The notes under the pieces are model-generated. The model saw nothing but the letters and a program-made list of their open reading frames with translations, had not been told where the DNA came from and ran no database searches. This document shows positions 6,786 through 12,751 of a DNA stretch of 12,751 nucleotides, piece by piece; within the stretch, counting starts at the first letter, position 1; each line of letters starts with the position of its first letter. Position numbers and translations under genes: made by a program. The DNA is from JANQQZ01 sp039179915. GTDB lineage: Bacteria; Planctomycetota; Phycisphaerae; Phycisphaerales; UBA1924. The stretch spans positions 1-12,751 of the forward strand of contig JBCDEF010000073.1 of the NCBI GenBank assembly GCA_039179915.1, written 5' to 3'.

Positions 6786-7877
6786 CTAGACGCCGCTCAT
6801 CCGGACCCGGCCGCTGCCTTTGGTGATCGAGCCGAGCTTGAAGACTGTCTCGCCGAGCTTCTCGAGTCGGCGCGTGACCGCGTCGGCGAAGCTCGGCCGG
6901 ACGATCAGCACGTAGCCGATGCCCATGTTGAACACCCGCCCCATCTCGTCATCCGCGACGTTGCCTCGCTCGGCCAGGAACCGGAGCACCGGCGGGATGT
7001 CCCAGGACTTCGCGTCGAGCTTGGCATCGACCGACGGATTGAGCACCCGCTCGAGGTTCTGGGCGAGGCCGCCGCCGGTGATGTGCGACATGCCGCTGAT
7101 GATTTTTTTGACGCGGTAGGCACGCTGGAGACGCACGATCGGATCGGCATAGAGCCGCGTGGGTCGCAGGAGCACTTCGCCGAGCGGTGTGTCTTCGTCG
7201 AGCTCGGGATAGGCCTTGTCGAGCTTGAGCTTGCGGGCGGACACGATCTTGCGAACGAGGCTGTAGCCGTTGGAGTGGATGCCGTCGGACGCGAGCCCGA
7301 GGACGACATCGCCCGGCTGGATCCGCAACGGATCGGTGGCTCTCTTCAGCTCGACAACGCCGACGGCGAAGCCGGCCATGTCGAATTCGCCGGGGGCGTA
7401 GACATCGGGCATCTCGGCCGTTTCGCCGCCGATGAGCGCACAGCTGCTGGCCTCGCACGCGCCGGCGATGCCGCGGACCATCGCCTCCAGCTCGTCGGGC
7501 ACGACCTTCGGCACCGCGATGTAATCAAGAAAGAACAGCGGCTCGGCGCCTTGGACAATCAGGTCGTTGACGCTCATGGCCACCAGGTCGACGCCGATCG
7601 TGTCGAACCGTTTCAACTGGCTCGCGAGCTTGAGCTTGGTGCCCACGCCGTCGGTGCAGGCGACCAGCACCGGGTCCTTGTAGTTCCGCTGGAAGAGCCG
7701 CTGGTTGTAGTCGAGCCGGAACAGGCCGGCGAACCCCCCGGGGTTCTGGATCACGCGAGGCCCGTGCGTGCGGCGGGTCATCGACCCGAGCCGGCCGATG
7801 AACGAGTCGTAGGTATCCAGATCCACACCGGCGTCGGCGTAGGTCAGGCTATTGGAACTCGTGGGCTTCTCGGCCAT
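6786..7877 (-). CDS. purM: Phosphoribosylformylglycinamidine cyclo-ligase (AIR synthetase)
   Basis: The ATP-dependent cyclisation of formylglycinamidine ribonucleotide to aminoimidazole ribonucleotide, fifth step of purine synthesis, by a cytosolic dimer. Motifs in order: LTYADAGVD (11-19), the ATP-binding TDGVGTKLKLA (75-85), GVDLVAMSVNDLIVQGAEP with LFFLDY (95-119), IGGETAEMPDVY (149-160), then GLASDGIHSNGYSLVRK and MSHITGGGLAQNLER. All are standard for PurM. At 363 aa it is slightly longer than the usual ~345, through a short N-terminal extension and insertions such as RTHGPRVIQNPGGFAG. The neighbouring purN or purL are absent. The start ATG has no Shine-Dalgarno, but TATCCT ends 6 nt upstream, inside the 20-nt gap after the zinc-ribbon gene. 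Confidence 0.97.
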   Translation of the reverse strand: MAEKPTSSNSLTYADAGVDLDTYDSFIGRLGSMTRRTHGPRVIQNPGGFAGLFRLDYNQRLFQRNYKDPVLVACTDGVGTKLKLASQLKRFDTIGVDLVAMSVNDLIVQGAEPLFFLDYIAVPKVVPDELEAMVRGIAGACEASSCALIGGETAEMPDVYAPGEFDMAGFAVGVVELKRATDPLRIQPGDVVLGLASDGIHSNGYSLVRKIVSARKLKLDKAYPELDEDTPLGEVLLRPTRLYADPIVRLQRAYRVKKIISGMSHITGGGLAQNLERVLNPSVDAKLDAKSWDIPPVLRFLAERGNVADDEMGRVFNMGIGYVLIVRPSFADAVTRRLEKLGETVFKLGSITKGSGRVRMSGV

Positions 7878-7883
7878 GCGGGC

Positions 7884-7889
7884 AGGATA
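7884..7889 (-). promoter_or_regulatory. Leaderless-type -10 (TATCCT) for purM
   Basis: TATCCT on the minus strand, then the 6-nt spacer GCCCGC, then the ATG at 7877. This matches the architecture before the 146-aa gene (TATTCT plus 6 nt). It lets purM be transcribed independently of the upstream zinc-ribbon gene. No clear -35. Confidence 0.45.
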
Positions 7890-7897
7890 GCGAAGGC

Positions 7898-9331
7898 TCA
7901 GTTTCCCGGCTGCGATTCAGAAGGAGCAGTCAAGCGGTGCTCGTCGGGCAGCAAAGCCCGCAGTTCTTCGGCCAGCTGGCTCGCCCCGACGGCGAATACC
8001 GGGTCGGCCGTTGGATCTGCCGAAAATCTATCGAGATCCACGATCGCATCAGCGGCGTAGAGGACCCCCGCAAACTCAAGCCGACCGCGAACGAGCCCGA
8101 GCATCCGCCGAGCGACCTCGGGGACCGTATCAGGACTCAGCCTCGACGTCGCTAATCGAATCGGTGCAGACGGGTACGACTCCAGCACCCAAAAACAGAT
8201 ACTGGCGATCTCTCCGGTGCCGTCCTCATTCAACGACCGAAAAACCTGTGTCAGCATAGATTCAACACGCGGGCTAAGAACACTCCGATATGTCAGTGAC
8301 GGAGCGTCAGCGGATGCACCGTAACTGACATAGTTGTAGCTCAGTATGCCGACAATGAAGCCACGGGTCACACCCGGGTGCCCATCGAGAACAAACTGCT
8401 CAACCAGATCAAAATCGGCCCGATTCTGCTCTGCATACCGCGGATAGCTCGCGAGATGAAAACTGTGATTCGCTGCGAGCCTGCCCAGCATATCGGCGGC
8501 CCATACCCGATCTTCTGCATCGGCTGGGTCCGACGATCGCAGCAGTTCGGCCGTTCGTGGGAAACCCAGCAGGCGATCTACGTTGTGCCGGATCCATCGC
8601 ACGCGGGCGGTGTCCAAGCCCTGCTCCGCACAAATCGTGTCGACGTTTCCCGCAAACCCGCCCGATGGATTCTCTATGAGGCCGATATAGCTCACCCCGA
8701 GATTCCGCAGCCGGTTGGTCGAACCGGCAAGAAGATACAGCACGTCGTCCTCGGACACGGTGCCGACGTCAGGCCAGACGCCAACCGACGACAGCACGTA
8801 TGCGATCGTGCGTGCGACACGCGGATCCCGTGACGAGCGAATCCCCGCGATCCCGGAACGCACGAAGGCACGCTCGAGGGATCGGTTGTCCGAATCCGCG
8901 ACGCTGCGCCCCAGTTGCTCGATGCCGCGCTCTTCACTTTCCGAGCCGAGCATCGCCCAGTGGTAGAACCGGGTCCACGTCGGCCACACCTCGACCTGCA
9001 CACGAAGCGGGAGCAACGCGAGATATCCTGTCTGTCGGGTAATCGGCCAGCTTCCGAGGGCGAACGACGAGACGAGCATCGCGCCGCTGAGCACAATCGG
9101 CCAAAGCCACCGCCGGCCGCCGTACCACTGCGATTCATGCTTAGCGGTCAGCCCGCACTCCGCGCACGTCATCGCGTCAGGCCGACCCGTCATGTCGTAC
9201 TTGCACCGCGGGCACCGCCGAGTCAGGCTCGCGATCCGCCGGTTCCCGAAAAACCCACGCATGCCGAGCCAGCCGCCGACAGCCGCCAGCAGCACAGAAC
9301 CGAGCCAGTACCAGAGCAGCGTCCCGGTCAC
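7898..9331 (-). CDS. Zinc-ribbon membrane protein of unknown function
   Basis: A 477-aa protein with no family I can name. With the GTG start at 9329-9331, residues 4-24 (TLLWYWLGSVLLAAVGGWLG) form a first membrane helix. A basic loop follows with a four-cysteine zinc ribbon: CPRCKYD (Cys40, Cys43) and CAECG (Cys56, Cys59). A second helix is at 75-95 (WLWPIVLSGAMLVSSFALGS), and about 380 mostly helical residues lie beyond. The positive-inside rule puts the ribbon in the cytoplasm and the large domain outside. The GTG is preferred because AAAGG lies 6 nt upstream; an in-frame ATG at 9412 would add 27 polar residues and has only a weak Shine-Dalgarno. GC-ending codon preference is visibly weaker than in its neighbours, suggesting relaxed selection or a younger gene. 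Similar anchored ribbons are, to my knowledge, common in Phycisphaerae. Confidence 0.75.
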   Translation of the reverse strand: MTGTLLWYWLGSVLLAAVGGWLGMRGFFGNRRIASLTRRCPRCKYDMTGRPDAMTCAECGLTAKHESQWYGGRRWLWPIVLSGAMLVSSFALGSWPITRQTGYLALLPLRVQVEVWPTWTRFYHWAMLGSESEERGIEQLGRSVADSDNRSLERAFVRSGIAGIRSSRDPRVARTIAYVLSSVGVWPDVGTVSEDDVLYLLAGSTNRLRNLGVSYIGLIENPSGGFAGNVDTICAEQGLDTARVRWIRHNVDRLLGFPRTAELLRSSDPADAEDRVWAADMLGRLAANHSFHLASYPRYAEQNRADFDLVEQFVLDGHPGVTRGFIVGILSYNYVSYGASADAPSLTYRSVLSPRVESMLTQVFRSLNEDGTGEIASICFWVLESYPSAPIRLATSRLSPDTVPEVARRMLGLVRGRLEFAGVLYAADAIVDLDRFSADPTADPVFAVGASQLAEELRALLPDEHRLTAPSESQPGN

Positions 9332-9364
9332 CGCTTGCCTTTCACAGCCATGCAGTGCCGCGGT

Positions 9365-9398
9365 TTCATTTGCATGAAGTCGATTTTGCGCATACAAG
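9365..9398 (+). promoter_or_regulatory. metK promoter candidate with short inverted repeat
   Basis: TTGCAT (9370-9375) and TACAAG (9393-9398) are 17 nt apart; the -10 matches 4 of 6 and the -35 matches 3 of 6. The inverted repeat TTCAT/ATGAA (9365-9369 and 9374-9378) brackets the -35. The segment is AT-richer than the surroundings. The predicted leader of about 50 nt is too short to hold a SAM riboswitch. Confidence 0.3.
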
Positions 9399-9454
9399 CG
9401 GCCGCCTAGCATCTCGCTTCACAAGACCGCCATCAATGTACCAGGAGCCGCTCT

Positions 9455-10638
<1,184 letters not shown>

Positions 10639-10642
<4 letters not shown>

Positions 10643-11322
10643 ACGTACAGCCCGTTTTCGCGGATGAAACCGAGCACGCCCGGGTGGAGCATCGCCTCCA
10701 GCCGGGCGTGTTTTTCGTTGGTTCTGAGCAGATGGCGAACCTCGGTCGAACTCACATCGACTTTCGGGAGCACGGCGGTGCAGTCGCACAGGCGCTCGAC
10801 CTCGCTCGCGGCCCAGAAGCTCGCGTTGTCCAGAGCGGAGCGGAGGTCGTCTGGGCTGTCGATCTCCCCGCGGAGCACGATGACCGGATCCGCCAGTTCG
10901 AGCAGCGCCCGCGTCTCGCGCCATCGGTGCAGAGCCGCGGCCTGATCGGCGCCGATGAGGAACCGGACCGGCCGATCGCCGATGATCGAGCGGGCGCGTC
11001 GGAGCGTATCGACCCAATAGCTCGGCGCGTCGGTGCCCGCACGATCGAGCTCATCGGACCAGACGCCCGCTCGCGGCACGCCCTCGATCGCCAGCCGGAG
11101 CATGGCCCCCCGCTGCTCGTCGGTCGCCTTTGGACCCTCGGCCTTGTGCGGGCTGCGGGCGGCGGGCACAAAGAGCAGCGCGGCGCCTGGCATCGATCGG
11201 TCTCTGGCGGCCCGCGCCAGACCGACGTGCCCGCGGTGCGGCGGGTCGAAACTCCCGCCGACCAGCAGCACGCCGGCGTTGTCGATCTCAAGCGGAATGG
11301 GTGTGACGGGCGTAACGGGCAT
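10639..11322 (-). CDS. nadD: Nicotinate-nucleotide adenylyltransferase
   Basis: Joins nicotinate mononucleotide and ATP to give deamido-NAD in NAD synthesis. This 227-aa nucleotidyltransferase-fold protein shows VLLVGGSFDPPHRGHVGLAR (18-37), with the GxFDPxHxGH nucleotide-binding motif; SPHK (57-60), typical of NadD rather than CoaD; FLIGADQAAALHRWRE (121-136); and DVSSTEVRHLL (189-199), the ISSTxIR motif. The C-terminus ends in the usual YIxxNxLY-like stretch (FIRENGLYV). It starts with a repetitive MPVTPVTPIPL segment; no Shine-Dalgarno is visible and a downstream start is possible. The last 4 nt overlap metK convergently, and the metK terminator is written into its C-terminal coding region. 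Confidence 0.95.
10675..10715 (+). terminator. Intrinsic terminator of metK, inside antisense nadD
   Basis: CACGCCCGG (10675-10683) pairs with CCGGGCGTG (10702-10710). After one G-G mismatch, TGGAG (10685-10689) pairs with CTCCA (10696-10700). The loop is CATCGC, and five T follow immediately (10711-10715). It starts 32 nt after the metK stop. On the minus strand the same bases encode residues near 202-216 of NadD, around HARLEAMLHPGV. Confidence 0.85.
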
Positions 11323-11354
11323 GCCCGATGATGGCCGAGCACGGCCGCGGGGTC

Positions 11355-11360
11355 TAGCAT
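11355..11360 (+). promoter_or_regulatory. -10 candidate (TAGCAT) for tRNA-Glu
   Basis: TAGCAT ends 12 nt before the mature tRNA 5' end, giving a short 5' leader for RNase P to remove. It resembles TAACAT, which lies 8 nt before tRNA-Ala. The segment at the -35 position (TGGCCG) is a poor match. Confidence 0.35.
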
Positions 11361-11372
11361 GGCCCGCAAGGC

Positions 11373-11447
11373 GGCCCCGTCGTCTAGTCTGGTCCAGGAC
11401 TCCAGGTTTTCATCCTGGCAACACGGGTTCGAATCCCGTCGGGGTCA
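11373..11447 (+). tRNA. tRNA-Glu (anticodon UUC)
   Basis: A complete 75-nt cloverleaf. The acceptor GGCCCCG pairs with CGGGGTC (one G-U), with discriminator A. The D stem is GTCT/GGAC. The anticodon stem CCAGG/CCTGG encloses TTTTCAT, whose middle triplet TTC reads Glu codons GAA and GAG. The T arm is ACGGG TTCGAAT CCCGT. CCA is not encoded and TTT follows, so CCA must be added by the nucleotidyltransferase. The DUF4105 gene begins 29 nt downstream and may be co-transcribed. Confidence 0.97.
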
Positions 11448-11476
11448 TTTCTGAAGCACCGTGAGGCCCGCTCGCG

Positions 11477-12553
11477 ATGAATCTCGCCGCCGGTCTCGTG
11501 TTCGTGCTGTTCGGCCTGCCGTCGCTGATCTGGATGGCCGGGGCGATCTTCTTCGACGTCGGGCGCAAGACCGAGCTCGGCCGGGCCGCGGCGGTTCTGT
11601 GGGTTCTCGCGGTGATCGCGAAGGTCATCTTCTGGGAGCCGACGTGGCAGCCGGTGCTGGCCTATGCGGTCATCTTCGTGGGCTTTCTGGCATGGTGGTT
11701 CTCGCTCAAGCCGCGGGCCGACCGCCAGTGGCGTGACGACCTGATGATCCCGGCCTCGGCGGATGTCGACCAGGACACGGTGACCGTCCGCAACGTCCGG
11801 CACAGCATCTACCGGTCGCTCGAGGACGTCACGCCGCGGTACAGCGACCGGACGTATCGGCTGAGCGGGCTTCGTGCGATGGACCTGCTGGTGAGCAACT
11901 GGGGCTCGACGCTGATGTCGCACCCGTTCGCGATCTTCGAGTTCGAGCCGAGCGAGCCGGGAGGTGAGCCGCAGCGGATCGGCTTCAGCCTCGAAGTCCG
12001 CAATCTCAAGGGCGAGGGCTTCAGCCTGTTCCGGAACCTGTACCGGCAGAACGAGCTGTACTGCGCCGCGGCCGATGAGCGAGACCTGATCCGCCGGCGC
12101 GCCGAGCACGAGGGCGAGCGGCAGCTCTACCTCTACCGCCTCAAGATCCAGCCCGAGACGATGCGGATCCGGTTTCTCGAGTACATCAGCCTGATCAACG
12201 ACCTCGCGGCCGAGCCGCGCTGGTACAACGCGATCACCACCAACTGCACCACCGGTGTCTTCCGCATCTACACCGAGAACCGGCCGAAGCTCGACTGGCG
12301 CGTACTGGCCAACGGCAAGCTCGACGAGTATCTCTACCAGATCGGAGCGCTCGACCAGTCGCTGCCGTTCGACGAGCTCAAAGAGGCCTGCCGGATCTCG
12401 GAGGTCGCGCCGGGCCTGCCCGACGAGGGGTACGGATGCGCGATCCGCATCGGCCGGCCCGGGTTCGAGGCCGTCACCGGCCCGTGCCCGCCCGAGACAA
12501 CCGGCCGAGAGACGGCCGAAACCATGACAGAACCGGCCGCGGAATCAGGCTGA
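11477..12553 (+). CDS. DUF4105 membrane protein, possible lipoprotein N-acyltransferase (Lnb-like)
   Basis: A 358-aa protein with three predicted N-terminal membrane helices (about 4-26, 37-53 and 57-77), then a soluble domain of about 240 residues that I read as DUF4105. Key features are HPFAIFEFEP with His149, the block SLFRNLYRQNELYCAAADERD (183-203), and YNAITTNCTTGVFRI with Cys257. In the DUF4105 family a conserved His and an Asn-Cys are the expected catalytic pair, and Bacteroides Lnb, a member, N-acylates lipoproteins. By analogy this protein could acylate the N-terminal cysteine of lipoproteins at the outer face of the inner membrane; that is inference. Some homologues are simply uncharacterised. 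The tail after about 325 is Pro/Glu/Thr-rich. The ATG has only a distant GAGG (10 nt). It follows tRNA-Glu by 29 nt and meets tRNA-Ala tail-to-tail. Confidence 0.82.
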   Translation: MNLAAGLVFVLFGLPSLIWMAGAIFFDVGRKTELGRAAAVLWVLAVIAKVIFWEPTWQPVLAYAVIFVGFLAWWFSLKPRADRQWRDDLMIPASADVDQDTVTVRNVRHSIYRSLEDVTPRYSDRTYRLSGLRAMDLLVSNWGSTLMSHPFAIFEFEPSEPGGEPQRIGFSLEVRNLKGEGFSLFRNLYRQNELYCAAADERDLIRRRAEHEGERQLYLYRLKIQPETMRIRFLEYISLINDLAAEPRWYNAITTNCTTGVFRIYTENRPKLDWRVLANGKLDEYLYQIGALDQSLPFDELKEACRISEVAPGLPDEGYGCAIRIGRPGFEAVTGPCPPETTGRETAETMTEPAAESG

Positions 12554-12557
12554 GCAA

Positions 12558-12630
12558 TGGAGCGGAGGAGAATCGAACTCCCAACTTCCAGCTTGCAAAG
12601 CTGGCACTCTACCAATTGAGTTACCGCCCC
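12558..12630 (-). tRNA. tRNA-Ala (anticodon UGC)
   Basis: A complete 73-nt cloverleaf. The acceptor GGGGCGG pairs with CCGCTCC and contains the G3-U70 pair that identifies alanine tRNAs, with discriminator A. The anticodon stem CCAGC/GCTGG encloses TTTGCAA, giving anticodon TGC. The T loop is TTCGATT. CCA is not encoded (TTG follows the discriminator). Its 3' end lies 4 nt from the DUF4105 stop codon. Confidence 0.97.
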
Positions 12631-12638
12631 CTCCCGGC

Positions 12639-12644
12639 ATGTTA
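12639..12644 (-). promoter_or_regulatory. -10 candidate (TAACAT) for tRNA-Ala
   Basis: TAACAT on the minus strand ends 8 nt before the tRNA 5' end and matches 4 of 6 -10 positions. Upstream sequence is extremely GC-rich and shows no -35. Confidence 0.4.
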
Positions 12645-12671
12645 GGCCTCGCCCCTCCGGGCGCCGCCCCT

Positions 12672-12711
12672 GGCGGGGGGGGCGGGGGATTCACGCCCCC
12701 CCCCCCCCCCC
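12672..12711. repeat. Homopolymer G and C tracts at the right edge
   Basis: Eight G (12675-12682), C, five G (12684-12688), then ATTCACG and sixteen C (12696-12711). The G block could pair with the C block as a hairpin or stack as a G-quadruplex. A 16-base homopolymer this close to the end is also typical of a low-quality contig end. No gene is seen from 12645 to the end. Confidence 0.7.
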
Positions 12712-12751
12712 ACCCTGAGATGATTTTGTGGCCCCAAACCACCCCGCCCCA

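Noticed and set aside
6567..8060. A 497-codon plus-strand open frame across purM
   Set aside because: It overlaps the GH15 end, all of purM and part of the zinc-ribbon gene, and has no domain-like pattern. purM motifs on the other strand are complete.
9332..9412. Upstream ATG start for the zinc-ribbon protein
   Set aside because: The extra 27 residues are polar and come from AT-richer, promoter-like sequence. The GTG at 9331 has AAAGG at a good distance and leads directly into the membrane helix. Not fully excluded.
9413..9454. SAM riboswitch upstream of metK
   Set aside because: The leader between the promoter candidate and start is about 50 nt and shows no multi-helix junction or SAM-box conserved bases. 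It cannot hold a SAM-I aptamer.
11322..11333. Leaderless -10 for nadD (CATCAT ending 5 nt before the ATG)
   Set aside because: It lacks the leading T of TANNNT, so it was not counted with the other four boxes, although the spacing fits.

Overview
The window is GC-rich and densely coded. It looks like a piece of a planctomycete chromosome, most likely from the class Phycisphaerae. This placement is an inference from the high GC, a membrane-anchored CPxCxYD...CxxCG zinc-ribbon protein of a kind common in that group, scattered single biosynthetic genes instead of long operons, and tRNA genes without encoded CCA. I could not test it against a database. Both edges may be contig ends: the left edge cuts a gene and the right edge is a low-complexity G/C tract.

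Layout. At 1-105 (minus) lies the N-terminus of a type I restriction R-subunit-like protein, with a near-perfect Shine-Dalgarno and an AT-richer promoter. At 173-2238 (minus) is a three-gene set: a DUF1444 protein, a PabA/TrpG glutamine amidotransferase and a small unknown protein. A 292-nt divergent promoter region follows. Then come four plus-strand genes at 2531-6771: acyl carrier protein (acpP), 3-ketoacyl-ACP synthase II (fabF), an orphan FliN-type SpoA protein, and a cytosolic GH15 glucoamylase-like hydrolase. At 6786-9331 (minus) are purM and, upstream of it, a zinc-ribbon membrane protein. At 9455-10642 (plus) is metK, tail-to-tail with nadD (10639-11322, minus). Then come tRNA-Glu(UUC), a DUF4105 membrane protein (plus) and tRNA-Ala(UGC) (minus).

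Functionally this is mostly housekeeping: fatty-acid elongation, folate or tryptophan amidotransfer, purine synthesis, S-adenosylmethionine and NAD synthesis, and two tRNAs. A few less understood proteins are mixed in. I do not see a coherent new multi-gene system.

The most informative signals are regulatory. (i) Four genes without a Shine-Dalgarno (pabA, the 146-aa protein, fliN, purM) each have a TANNNT hexamer ending 4-6 nt before the start codon, the layout expected for leaderless mRNAs. Genes with a good Shine-Dalgarno lack it. (ii) A textbook intrinsic terminator for metK is embedded in the antisense nadD coding sequence, and the two genes share overlapping stop codons. (iii) Strong hairpins separate acpP from fabF and GH15 from purM. 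(iv) The DUF4105 protein has the His and Asn-Cys motifs and the membrane topology expected of an Lnb-like lipoprotein N-acyltransferase.
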